Part shown: positions 25,283 through 33,705 of the stretch, piece after piece
How positions within the stretch are numbered: the first letter of the stretch is position 1
Layout: the number at the start of each line of letters is the position of its first letter
NCBI RefSeq assembly: GCF_000306765.2
Contig: NC_017941.2
Coordinates: forward strand, 1,116,001 to 1,180,000
DNA length: 64,000 bases
From: Haloferax mediterranei ATCC 33500
Lineage (GTDB): Archaea; Halobacteriota; Halobacteria; Halobacteriales; Haloferacaceae
Reading direction: 5' to 3'
The notes under the pieces: generated by a model
Database searches by the model: none
Seen by the model: only the letters and a program-made list of their open reading frames with translations
Told to the model about the DNA's origin: nothing
Translations under genes and position numbers: made by a program

Positions 25283-26427
25283 GTAGCCCCGTCACGTGGG
25301 TGAACGAAACGCTTCTTCGCGACGCAACCGAGCGGCGCATCTTCGCCACGCTGGCAATCATCACCGCGCTCCTCGTGGTCGGCGTCCTCGCGGGTGCCAT
25401 CGGGCCGCGGTTCTTGCTGTTCCAAATCGCGCTCGTGGGGATGTACGCGCTGCTCTCGCTCGGACTCAACGTCCAGTGGGGCTACGCGGGACTCATCAAC
25501 TTCAGCGTCGCCGCGTTCTGGGGACTCGGTGCCTACAGCGCCGCGCTGTTGACAGCACCGAACTCCCCGCTCGGCCTCGGCCTGCACCCAGTGTACGGAT
25601 TCCTCGCGGCCATCGTCGTCAGCGCAGTCGTCGCGATACTCATCGGTATCCCGACGCTTCGCCTGCGCGAGGACTACCTCGCAATCGCCAGTCTTGGACT
25701 GGCCGAAGTCATCCGCGTCATCATTCTGAACGAGCGGCAGTGGACCGCTGGGTCGAGCGGCATCAGCGGCATCCCGAACTTACTTTCGTGGTTGCCGCTG
25801 ACCAGCGCCGCGACGACGGCCAGTGTCGTCGTCGTTCTCATCGCGCTCGTCTACCTGTTCCTGCGGCGTATCCACCGCTCGCCGTGGGGTCGCGTCCTGC
25901 GGACCATCCGGTCCGACGAAGACCTCGCAAAGGCCCTCGGAAAGGACACGTATCGGTTCAAGATGCAGGCGTTCGTCATCGGCAGCGTCATCATGGCAAT
26001 CGCCGGGGCGTTCTACGCGCACCTGAACCTCTACATCGACCCAACCGACCTCGTTCCCCTGACGACGTTCTACATCTGGATCGCCGTCATCCTCGGCGGC
26101 ACCGGGTCGAACCGGGGTGCCGTCGTCGGTGCGGCCGTCGTCATCGCCATCCGCGAGGGGACGCGCTTCCTCAACGACATCGGGTTCATCCAATCGCTCG
26201 GACTCGACTTGGCACCGCTTCGGTTGCTGTTCGTCGGGGCCCTCATCATCCTCATTATGCGGTTCCGGCAGGACGGACTCCTTCCACCGAAGGACGAACT
26301 CATCTGGCCGTCGGCACACAAAGGAGGTGCCGATACGGGCAGTTCCGCGTCGGTATCGTCTGACGGCGGGAACGTTTCCAGCGAAAGCACGACAGACTCC
26401 TCATCGAACGGAGGTGACAACCAATGA
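25279..26427 (+). CDS. livM: Branched-chain amino-acid-type ABC transporter permease (LivM)
   Basis: A 382-residue LivM-type permease with about eight to ten TM helices and the coupling segment WGRVLRTIRSDEDLAKALGK. The last 40 residues (GADTGSSASVSSDGGNVSSE) are a Ser/Gly-rich acidic tail that is longer than in most relatives. It overlaps livH and livG by 4 bases each, so the transporter genes are translated as a coupled set. Confidence 0.92.
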   Translation: MSSPVTWVNETLLRDATERRIFATLAIITALLVVGVLAGAIGPRFLLFQIALVGMYALLSLGLNVQWGYAGLINFSVAAFWGLGAYSAALLTAPNSPLGLGLHPVYGFLAAIVVSAVVAILIGIPTLRLREDYLAIASLGLAEVIRVIILNERQWTAGSSGISGIPNLLSWLPLTSAATTASVVVVLIALVYLFLRRIHRSPWGRVLRTIRSDEDLAKALGKDTYRFKMQAFVIGSVIMAIAGAFYAHLNLYIDPTDLVPLTTFYIWIAVILGGTGSNRGAVVGAAVVIAIREGTRFLNDIGFIQSLGLDLAPLRLLFVGALIILIMRFRQDGLLPPKDELIWPSAHKGGADTGSSASVSSDGGNVSSESTTDSSSNGGDNQ

Positions 26428-27230
26428 ACGACGACGCGTACGAGGGAGCAACCCTCGGCAAGGACGACGTGGTACTGAAAACGGTCGACCTCGAGAAGGC
26501 CTTCGGTGGTCTCGTCGCCACCGACGACGTGTCTATCGAAGTCGAACGCGGAACCATCACGGGAATGATTGGCCCGAACGGCGCGGGGAAATCCACGCTG
26601 TTCAACCTCATCTCCGGGTTCTACGAACTCGACGACGGACGCGTCATGGTCAACGGCGAAGACGTGACCAAGTTGGAACCGCACAAGCGCGCCCGGAAGG
26701 GACTCGTTCGGACGTTCCAGACGCCCCGGCGACTCGAAGGAATGTCCGTCCGAGAGGCGATGTTGGTCGGACCCGGCCCACAGGCCGGTGAGTCTATCTT
26801 CTCGCTTTTCTTCTCGGGCAAGGGCGTCACGAGCGAAGAGCGGGCGAACATCGAACAGGCGCGCGAACTCCTCGAACGGTTCGAAATTGCGCACCTCATC
26901 GACCAACCGTCGACCGACCTCTCCGGCGGGCAGTTGAAACTCGTCGAGTTGGCGCGGGCGTTCACGACGAACCCCGATATCCTGCTTCTCGACGAACCGG
27001 TTGCGGGGGTCAACCCGACGCTCGCAAACGACATCAAGCGGTTCATCCGCGAACTCAACGAGGAGGGCCAGACCTTCCTCATCATCGAACACGACATGCC
27101 ATTCATCATGGACCTCGCCGACCCCATCATCGTCCTCGACCAGGGGAAGGTGCTCATGGAAGGCAGGCCGAAGGAAGTTCAGTCGGACGACCGCGTCATC
27201 GAGGCGTACCTCGGAGGTGCCGGACCATGA
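26424..27230 (+). CDS. livG: Branched-chain amino-acid-type ABC transporter ATPase (LivG)
   Basis: A 268-residue ABC ATPase. Walker A is GPNGAGKST (about residues 50-58), the signature is DLSGGQLKLVELA, Walker B is ILLLDEPVAGVNP, and the switch histidine is in FLIIEHDMPFIMD. The family-typical ARKGLVRTFQTPRR loop identifies LivG. It supplies half of the ATP-driven motor and pairs with LivF. It overlaps both neighbours by 4 bases. Confidence 0.94.
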   Translation: MNDDAYEGATLGKDDVVLKTVDLEKAFGGLVATDDVSIEVERGTITGMIGPNGAGKSTLFNLISGFYELDDGRVMVNGEDVTKLEPHKRARKGLVRTFQTPRRLEGMSVREAMLVGPGPQAGESIFSLFFSGKGVTSEERANIEQARELLERFEIAHLIDQPSTDLSGGQLKLVELARAFTTNPDILLLDEPVAGVNPTLANDIKRFIRELNEEGQTFLIIEHDMPFIMDLADPIIVLDQGKVLMEGRPKEVQSDDRVIEAYLGGAGP

Positions 27231-27964
27231 CGGAGCGCGCACTCGACGTGGAGGCCGTCGACAGCGGCTACGGCGAGGTACAGGTCCTCCGCGACCTCTC
27301 GTTGCACCTCGATTCCGACGAAATCGTCTGTATCATCGGGCCGAACGGTGCGGGGAAATCGACCGTCCTCAAGACGGTCTTCGGGCTTCTCAAACCGTGG
27401 ACCGGGTCGGTCGAACTCGCCGGACGCGACATCACCGGCGAGGACCCGGAAGACCTCGTCCGAACCGGGATGGGCTACGTCCCGCAGGTGGACAACGTCT
27501 TCTCCTCGCTCACAATCGAGGAGAATCTCCGGATGGGTGGCGTCGCCCGTAAGGAAGGGCTGCAAGCCCGAATCGACGAGTTGTACGACCAGTTCCCCAT
27601 CCTCGACGAAAAGCGGACCGCGAAGGCACGGACGCTCTCCGGCGGCCAACGGCAGGTGCTCGCGTTCGCCCGTGCGCTCGTCATGGAACCCGACGTGCTC
27701 CTCATCGACGAGCCTTCGGCGGGCCTCGCGCCGAACATCGTCCAGTCGGTGTTCGAAGACGTACAGAAAGTAAACGAACTCGGCACGGCGGTCCTGATGG
27801 TCGAACAGAACGCCCGTGAGGGCCTCGCCATCTCCGACCGCGGCTACGTCCTCGACCAAGGGACCGTCGCCTACGAGGGCGACGCCGATGGACTCCTCGA
27901 CGACCCGGAAGTCTCGCGTCTCTACATGGGCGGCGCGGACTACGAGGGTGTCGAAGGGCAGTAA
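27227..27964 (+). CDS. livF: Branched-chain amino-acid-type ABC transporter ATPase (LivF)
   Basis: A 245-residue ABC ATPase with GPNGAGKST near residue 38, LSGGQRQVLAFARALVMEP as signature, VLLIDEPSAGLAPN as Walker B and VLMVEQNAREGL as switch region; the MGYVPQVDNVFSSLTIEEN Q-loop is LivF-like. It is the last gene of the transporter operon. Its TAA stop codon (27962-27964) is also the first three bases of a 26-bp tandem repeat. Confidence 0.94.
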   Translation: MTERALDVEAVDSGYGEVQVLRDLSLHLDSDEIVCIIGPNGAGKSTVLKTVFGLLKPWTGSVELAGRDITGEDPEDLVRTGMGYVPQVDNVFSSLTIEENLRMGGVARKEGLQARIDELYDQFPILDEKRTAKARTLSGGQRQVLAFARALVMEPDVLLIDEPSAGLAPNIVQSVFEDVQKVNELGTAVLMVEQNAREGLAISDRGYVLDQGTVAYEGDADGLLDDPEVSRLYMGGADYEGVEGQ

Positions 27965-28039
27965 TCGGGCAGGGTAGGATAGGGCAGTAATCGGGCAGGG
28001 TAGGATAGGGCAGTAATCGGGCAGGGTAGGATAGGGCAG
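27962..28039. repeat. Three perfect 26-bp tandem repeats starting at the livF stop codon
   Basis: A 26-base unit beginning TAATCGGGCAGGGTAGGATA occurs three times without mismatch at 27962-27987, 27988-28013 and 28014-28039. The first TAA is the livF stop, and the six bases before it (GGGCAG) equal the end of the unit. The array fills the gap between the convergent livF and kinase genes. Perfect identity suggests recent slippage or selection; unit number may vary between strains. Confidence 0.95.
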
Positions 28040-28062
28040 GGATTCGCAGACGACCTGCCGAC

Positions 28063-28860
28063 CTACATCGCGTGTTTTTCTATCTCGCCTTTGAGCGCCG
28101 CGGCGTCGAAGTCGTGGTCCGGGCGGATGTTGACGAAATCGAGGAAGTCGATGGCATCGAGGAGTTCGTCGGGTTCGTACGATTCGACCGCCGCTTCGAC
28201 CGCCTGTTTTGCGCCAATGTGCGGTTCGAGCGCCGCCAATCCGCACGCGAGGTCGTACGACCGGGCATCGTGCATTCCTTCGTCGTTGACGTTCGTCGCG
28301 TCGATGAAGTAGATGCCATCGTCGCGGACGAGAACGTTCTCGGCTCGGAGGTCGCCGTGTGCGAGGTGGTTGTTGTGCATCCGCGCGAGCGCCGCAAAGA
28401 GGTCGGGCGCGAGCGAGACGACCTCGTCTCTCGGGGCGGTATCGAGTGTGTGGAAGTTCGGGAGGTACTCCAGGACGAGGACGCCGAGACCGTCGACTTC
28501 GAAGGCTTCGACGGGTGCGGGCGCGTTAAGCCCGATATCTCGGAGGTGTTTTGTCGCCTCTAACTCGTGTTTGGCCATCTGGAACGGCGTCCCGAAGTGT
28601 TCGAAAAAACCCTCAGTTCCGCTGGAGAACGCGCCGAGATTCCGCCCGGTGGTAAACAGCGCGTGAACGAGCGAGTTCTGTCGGGAGATGACCTTGACGA
28701 ACCACTCGTTGTCGACGACCATCGGGGTAGAAAGCCAGTTGTCCGCCTCGAGAAACCGAATGTGGAGGCTGTCGCGGTCGTATCGACGCGCGAGTTCGCG
28801 AGCGACCGTCTCGAGACGCGGCCAGTCAACACGGCCGCGGACGAGCCGACGGAGGTCCAT
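28063..28860 (-). CDS. RIO-like atypical serine/threonine protein kinase
   Basis: A 265-residue kinase-fold protein. ATP-site lysine is likely Lys56 (EWFVKVISR). The catalytic loop is LAHGDLRAENVLV (Asp170, Asn175), and the metal-binding aspartate is Asp187 in YFIDATN, replacing DFG as in RIO kinases. It is shorter than Rio1/Rio2 and has its own N-terminal region, so it belongs to the RIO-like/Bud32-like haloarchaeal kinases. The substrate is unknown; RIO kinases act in ribosome maturation. It lies downstream of the universal stress gene on the same strand. Confidence 0.82.
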   Translation of the reverse strand: MDLRRLVRGRVDWPRLETVARELARRYDRDSLHIRFLEADNWLSTPMVVDNEWFVKVISRQNSLVHALFTTGRNLGAFSSGTEGFFEHFGTPFQMAKHELEATKHLRDIGLNAPAPVEAFEVDGLGVLVLEYLPNFHTLDTAPRDEVVSLAPDLFAALARMHNNHLAHGDLRAENVLVRDDGIYFIDATNVNDEGMHDARSYDLACGLAALEPHIGAKQAVEAAVESYEPDELLDAIDFLDFVNIRPDHDFDAAALKGEIEKHAM

Positions 28861-28898
28861 GGTCCCCGTATGTCGAGGGGTGGCTTAACCTCGTGGGC

Positions 28899-29336
28899 CT
28901 ACTCCGAATCCTGTCGAACGGTCAACACCGGAGCCGACGAGCCGCGGACCACCCGCTCGGCGACGCTGCCGATGAGGTAGCGGTCGAGACCGCTCCGACC
29001 GTGGGTCCCCATTACCACGAGGTCGACCGCTTCATCGTCGGCGTGGCGAAGTATCTCACTGGCTGGTGTTCCCTCTGAGACGACAGTCTCGACTTCGACA
29101 CCGGCCGCTTCTGCTCTCTCTGCGACTCGGTCGAGAACGCTGTTGCCGCTTTCGTGGAGGGCGTCTCGGACTCGTTCGAGAGAGATTGTCGGCGATGCGT
29201 GGCCGACCTCGCGGACATCCGCGACGTAGAGTACACGAAGCGACGCATCGTACATCTTGGCGTGTTCGAGCGCGTGGTCGAGCGCTGCGTCTGCGCACTC
29301 GCTTCCGTCGGTCGGAAAGAGGATTTGAGAGTACAT
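28899..29336 (-). CDS. Universal stress protein (UspA family)
   Basis: A 145-residue UspA domain: YSQILFPTDGSECADAALDH at the start, and the ATP-binding loop GTHGRSGLDRYLIGS followed by VLTV. It binds ATP and acts in stress responses; most archaea have many copies. It is divergent from the acyl-CoA dehydrogenase gene across a 231-base spacer holding a folded element. Confidence 0.93.
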   Translation of the reverse strand: MYSQILFPTDGSECADAALDHALEHAKMYDASLRVLYVADVREVGHASPTISLERVRDALHESGNSVLDRVAERAEAAGVEVETVVSEGTPASEILRHADDEAVDLVVMGTHGRSGLDRYLIGSVAERVVRGSSAPVLTVRQDSE

Positions 29337-29369
29337 ACTAACACCACAGAACGCATCGGGAAAAGTGCT

Positions 29370-29448
29370 AGTTGCCCATTCTCACACACTGGGAGTCCCA
29401 CGAGCAGTGTGAGACGGCGCTGCCGTCTCACTGGCCGTGCGGGCAACT
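29370..29448. repeat. 79-base folded element with mutually exclusive hairpins
   Basis: AGTTGCCC (29370-29377) pairs perfectly with GGGCAACT (29441-29448). Inside, GTGAGACGGC (29409-29418) and GCCGTCTCAC (29422-29431) form a perfect 10-bp hairpin, while CTCACAC (29381-29387) can instead pair with GTGTGAG (29407-29413), which shares bases with it. The element lies between divergent uspA-like and acyl-CoA dehydrogenase promoters. It may be a MITE-like remnant or a regulatory structure. Confidence 0.55.
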
Positions 29449-29567
29449 CGGAAATCGCCCGCAGACGCGACAAGCGTGACGTCAGCGAGTCCTTCACTAG
29501 GCGTGCCGACCCGAATTCTACATGGTCGTTCGATTACTTTATGTCTCGGTCGCGGATACTTGGTCGC

Positions 29568-30710
29568 ATGGACTTCGACCTCCCGGCCGAACACCGGATG
29601 ATTCGCGATACCGTCCGTGAGTTCTGCGAAGAAGAGATTGCTCCCATCGCACAGGACATCGAGGACGAACACCGGTTCCCCGCGGAGATATTCGACCAGT
29701 TGGCCGACCTGGACGTGATGGGCGTCCCTATCGACGCCGAGTACGGTGGTCTCGGCGGCGACCAGTTGATGTACGCGCTCGTCGTCGAAGAACTCGGTCG
29801 CGTCTCGGGTGGCATCGGCCTGTCGTACGCCGCCCACGTCAGCCTCGCGTCGAAGCCGCTGGAGCTGTTCGGAACCGAAGCACAGAAAGAAGAATGGCTC
29901 ACGCCGCTTGCGAGGGGCGAGCACATGGGTGGGTGGGCACTCACTGAACCCGGTTCCGGAAGCGACGCGAGCGACATGGATACAATCGCCGAGAAGGACG
30001 GCGACGGCTACGTCATCGACGGCACGAAGCAGTTCATCACGAACGCGAGCGTCGCTGGCTCGGTGCTCGTGAAAGCAGTCACCGACCCCGGCGCGGGCTA
30101 CGACGGCATCTCGACGTTCATCGTCGACCCGAAGAACGACGACGGCTTCGAGGTGACCACCGAGTGGGACAAGATGGGTCTCAACTGCTCGCCGACGTGT
30201 GAACTCTCCTTCGACGACTGCTGGGTGTCCGAAGACCGACTTCTCGGCGAAGAAGGTGAGGGCTGGGAGCAGACGAAGAAGACGCTCGACGGCGGGCGAA
30301 TCTCCATCGCTGCGCTGTCCGTCGGACTCGCACAGGGCGCATACGAACACGCCAAGGGATACGCCAAAGAACGCGAGCAGTTCGGCCAGCCGATTTCGAA
30401 GTTCGACGCTATCCGCGACAAACTCGTCTCGATGTACCGCAAGACCGAGCGCGCGCGCCTGCTTACGCACAAGGCGGCGACGCTGTACGACAACGGCGAG
30501 GATGTCAACCGCGAGTCCGCACTGGCGAAACTCGACGCCTCAGAGGCTGCCCGTGAAGTCTCCGAAGACGCGGTGCAGGTACTCGGTGGCTACGGCTACA
30601 CCGAAGACTTCGCTCCCCAGCGGTTCTACCGCGACGCGAAACTGATGGAAATCGGCGAGGGGACAAGCGAGATTCAGCACCTCATCATCGGTCGCCAACT
30701 CGGACTCTAA
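29568..30710 (+). CDS. Acyl-CoA dehydrogenase
   Basis: A 380-residue FAD-dependent acyl-CoA dehydrogenase: N-terminal helices, the FAD-contact GGWALTEPGSGSDASDMD, the middle beta domain and C-terminal VLGGYGYTEDFAPQRFYRD and GTSEIQHLIIGR motifs. It introduces the first double bond in fatty-acid or branched acyl-CoA degradation and passes electrons to ETF. The ATG at 29568 lies about 32 bases after ATTACTTTA and begins the family motif MDFDLPAEHRMIRD; longer upstream readings are not supported. Confidence 0.93.
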   Translation: MDFDLPAEHRMIRDTVREFCEEEIAPIAQDIEDEHRFPAEIFDQLADLDVMGVPIDAEYGGLGGDQLMYALVVEELGRVSGGIGLSYAAHVSLASKPLELFGTEAQKEEWLTPLARGEHMGGWALTEPGSGSDASDMDTIAEKDGDGYVIDGTKQFITNASVAGSVLVKAVTDPGAGYDGISTFIVDPKNDDGFEVTTEWDKMGLNCSPTCELSFDDCWVSEDRLLGEEGEGWEQTKKTLDGGRISIAALSVGLAQGAYEHAKGYAKEREQFGQPISKFDAIRDKLVSMYRKTERARLLTHKAATLYDNGEDVNRESALAKLDASEAAREVSEDAVQVLGGYGYTEDFAPQRFYRDAKLMEIGEGTSEIQHLIIGRQLGL

Positions 30711-30745
30711 GCTACGAGTCGTCGTTGGGAGAATCGGTAGCAGAA

Positions 30746-31192
30746 TCAGTCCGAATCGTGCATCGCCGACAGTCGCGCGATGTACGAGAAACTCTGGATG
30801 TGGTCTTCTTCGGTCGGTGCGTTTTCGAAATCCTCGGGCACGGTAAACGAGAGGATTCGCTCGTGAATCGTGTCGTGAGGGTCGTCGCCAATCCAGCCGA
30901 TATCCCGATAGTACGAGACCATCTCCATTGCCCCGCGGCCGCCGAGTCGTTCGACGAGATGGGTACACCAATCGAGGAGTATCTGCTCTGCGTGGGGAGT
31001 TCGCGGAATCGTTTCGAGGAACGGTTGCCCATCCGATGTGACCGCCGCAGTCGTTGCGAGCAACCGCTTCCGGGCGACATCGCTCCAAGCCCGGTCCGTC
31101 GGTTCGTCGGCCCAGTCGAACCGCGCATCGCTCCTACCGTCTGCGGGACGACGGCGCTCGGCAAAATCGTAGTGACGTGGGTCGCGCGGCAT
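30746..31192 (-). CDS. Stand-alone FlaD/E-domain (archaellum accessory-like) protein
   Basis: A 148-residue protein whose C-terminal half matches the FlaD/E domain seen in FlaCE of this window: HAEQILLDWCTHLV, then AMEMVSYYRDIGWI and DHIQSFSYIARLSAM align with AEHLV, ALRQYREQDWI and DHQTSLAYVSRLAE of FlaCE. The N-terminus is unrelated. FlaD/E proteins form the cytoplasmic ring that couples CheF to the archaellum motor. This copy lies outside the archaellum operon, next to a histidine kinase gene, so its job may be accessory or regulatory. Another frame on the same strand (30712-31263) is basic and not credible. Confidence 0.75.
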   Translation of the reverse strand: MPRDPRHYDFAERRRPADGRSDARFDWADEPTDRAWSDVARKRLLATTAAVTSDGQPFLETIPRTPHAEQILLDWCTHLVERLGGRGAMEMVSYYRDIGWIGDDPHDTIHERILSFTVPEDFENAPTEEDHIQSFSYIARLSAMHDSD

Positions 31193-31519
31193 GCTACCCG
31201 TGCCTGTGCGTCCATCCGGATTAAGCGTTCGGGAGAAATATAGTTTATTGACATTTGTATCACCGGTTCAGTACCTATAACATGCCTATAGCTAGCTCCC
31301 GAAAATCACGCTAGATAACTCGACTGCTACCCTCGGAGTAGGGTATCTTGGGTCAATATACCATACAATCACTAGATTCTCGACACTGCTATCGGTTTTG
31401 ATATTCGGGACGAACGGCTTAAGTCCCGAACCGAATAGACGTTTGATACCGCTCCGATGTGACATTCATCGGAAAGAACAGACGACGAGAGAGTCACACA
31501 TGCGAATCACGACCAACTC

Positions 31520-33619
31520 ATGACGGGCGCTGGACAGTCCCTGTACACGTACGCGCTGTTCGCGGCGGGTATCCTCACTGGTATCGTGACGCTCGTGGTT
31601 CTCGGTCGATTCCGTCTCTATTCGCGTCGCGTTCGAGTCCCGTTCGCACTGCTTTCGCTCTCCGGAAGCATCTGGTCGACAGCGTATGGATTCATGTTTC
31701 TCGCCCCGATTCCCGGCGCTGAGCTATTCTACGCACGCCTCGCATGGATTGGTGCTGCGGCGCTTCCGACCATCTGGCTCATCTTTGCGCTCGTCTACGC
31801 CGGAGACGACCAACTTCTCACCCGGCGGATGCTTGCGTTTCTCTCCGTAGAACCAGGGGTCGCAATTGCCCTTGCGCTCACGAACGAATCTCACGGCCTG
31901 CTCGCGTCTCCGACGGAGCTCTGGACGAGCACCGGCATAGAACTCACCAGTGTGCCCGGAACGGGACCGCTTCTCATCGCACATATTGTCTACGCGGCCG
32001 GTATCGGTATCACCGGCTTGAGCGTCATCGGAAAGACGTACCTTAGAACGTCTGGGGTTCATCGGCGACAGGCCGGGTTTCTCATCCTCGCGGGATTGGT
32101 TCCGCTCGTTGCGTTCGCGGGTGAGTTATTTTGGCGAGCAATGTGGGTCAACCCAGTTCCGATATCACTCGGTCTCAGTTCGATAATCGTTCTCTGGGCA
32201 CTCTTTCAGTACCAACTGTTCGACATCACTCCTATTGCGCGGGATGCGATTCTCTCGGAGATGCGTGACGCAGTCGTCATTCTCGACGACCACAATCGGG
32301 TCGTCGAGTCGAACGGTGCCGCGTCGGATTTACTCACCCAACCAGTTTCCGAGTGTATCGGTCAGTCGATTCTCGAAGTCGTCCCAACTCCAACGGAAGT
32401 CAGAGCCGTACTTCATGGACGTGACAGGGCAGAGGCGGTCGTCGACGATGGAGGTGTCCGCCGATATTTCGAAGTCCGGTCAGAACCGCTCGGTGAGGAA
32501 TCTCGCAACCGCGCGAGACTGCTCGTCTTCTACGACGTAACTGAGCGACGACGGACCGAAGAGGAGTTTCGAGCACTCATCGAGAATTCGAGGGACGTTA
32601 TCACGGTCGTTGATGAGGATGGCGTTCGAAAGTACACGAGTCCGTCGATGACCGAAGTCCTGGGATATCCGACTGAGTCACTCGTCGGCGAGCGAGTGCT
32701 CAACTTGGTCCACCCCGACGACAGAGAACGGGTCAAAGAGCGCCTAGGCGAGGCCACAGACGGTGACGACCCCGTCCGGGCGGAGTTCAGAATCCGCCAC
32801 AAAAACGGGACGTGGCGTCGCTTTGAGACGGTTGGTGTCAACCTACTGGACGACCCTGCCGTGAATGGAATTGTGCTGAACTCTCGGGACGTGACGAGTC
32901 GGTATCGGTACGAACAACGACTCAGAGTCCTGAACCGCGTCCTTCGACACGACCTCAGAAACGATATGAACGTCATTCTCGGACACGCAGACCTACTCCT
33001 CGAACAACGCATCCCAGCCGAGTCCAAAGATCACGCGCGGACCATCAAGCGAAAAGCAACGTCGCTTGTCGAATTGGGCGAGCAGACGCGCCACATCGAC
33101 ACGACACTCAACCGTGGGTCGACCGGTCTCGAATCCATCGAGGTCGTTGGCCGAATCGAATCACAACTCGACAGCATCGAATCGGACTACCCGAGTGCTA
33201 TCGTTCAACGAGACCTCCCCGACGAGATGTGGGTCTACGCTGACGACCTCGTCGAGTCGGCCATCAAGAACCTCATCGACAACGCCCTCGAACACAACGA
33301 CCGCGTCATTCCCGAAGTCAGCGTTACCGTCGAACCGACAGCAACGTCGAGCGACTTCGTCGAGATTCACATCGCCGACAACGGTCCGGGTGTCCCAGAT
33401 GCTGAAATTTCCGTCCTCGAATCGGGAATCGAGACGCCGCTGCAACACATCAGTGGACTCGGTCTCTGGTTGGTCCACTGGATTATCGACCGCTCTAACG
33501 GTCGGCTTCGTTTCGAAGAGAACGAACCTCGTGGAACCATTGCGACGATTGGACTCAGGAGAGCGGACCAGACGGTATCGGTCAGCGACGGCGGGACAGT
33601 AGAAAGCGAAACGGACTAA
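31520..33619 (+). CDS. Membrane histidine kinase with 7TM sensor and two PAS domains
   Basis: A 699-residue sensor kinase. Residues about 1-235 hold roughly seven transmembrane helices (histidine kinase N-terminal 7TM domain), followed by a PAS-like region (about 240-345), a second PAS (about 350-475, VRKYTSPSMTEVLGYP), the H box LNRVLRHDLRNDMNVILGH with His477, and the HATPase (SAIKNLIDNALEHND, then IHIADNGPGVPD). It autophosphorylates on a signal from the membrane; no partner regulator is adjacent. The ATG overlaps the stop of an out-of-frame 7-codon reading (ATGA), probably by chance. Confidence 0.9.
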   Translation: MTGAGQSLYTYALFAAGILTGIVTLVVLGRFRLYSRRVRVPFALLSLSGSIWSTAYGFMFLAPIPGAELFYARLAWIGAAALPTIWLIFALVYAGDDQLLTRRMLAFLSVEPGVAIALALTNESHGLLASPTELWTSTGIELTSVPGTGPLLIAHIVYAAGIGITGLSVIGKTYLRTSGVHRRQAGFLILAGLVPLVAFAGELFWRAMWVNPVPISLGLSSIIVLWALFQYQLFDITPIARDAILSEMRDAVVILDDHNRVVESNGAASDLLTQPVSECIGQSILEVVPTPTEVRAVLHGRDRAEAVVDDGGVRRYFEVRSEPLGEESRNRARLLVFYDVTERRRTEEEFRALIENSRDVITVVDEDGVRKYTSPSMTEVLGYPTESLVGERVLNLVHPDDRERVKERLGEATDGDDPVRAEFRIRHKNGTWRRFETVGVNLLDDPAVNGIVLNSRDVTSRYRYEQRLRVLNRVLRHDLRNDMNVILGHADLLLEQRIPAESKDHARTIKRKATSLVELGEQTRHIDTTLNRGSTGLESIEVVGRIESQLDSIESDYPSAIVQRDLPDEMWVYADDLVESAIKNLIDNALEHNDRVIPEVSVTVEPTATSSDFVEIHIADNGPGVPDAEISVLESGIETPLQHISGLGLWLVHWIIDRSNGRLRFEENEPRGTIATIGLRRADQTVSVSDGGTVESETD

Positions 33620-33705
33620 CGCCGGAAAACTAGACGACACCGAACACCGGTCGACGTTCTTCTCGCCCTCGTTTCGGGGTTCTTTCTGTACTTCGAAAGT
33701 CGAAC

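Noticed and set aside
29154..29567. N-terminal extension of the acyl-CoA dehydrogenase
   Set aside because: Crosses the uspA-like gene on the other strand and the folded spacer, and begins before the promoter-linked ATG at 29568.
31328..31472. Several small hairpins before the histidine kinase gene
   Set aside because: 6-7 bp stems in an AT-richer promoter region with no shared layout; likely ordinary promoter sequence.
31500..31523. Seven-codon frame overlapping the histidine kinase start as ATGA
   Set aside because: Too short and without Shine-Dalgarno; ATGA overlaps of this size are expected by chance.
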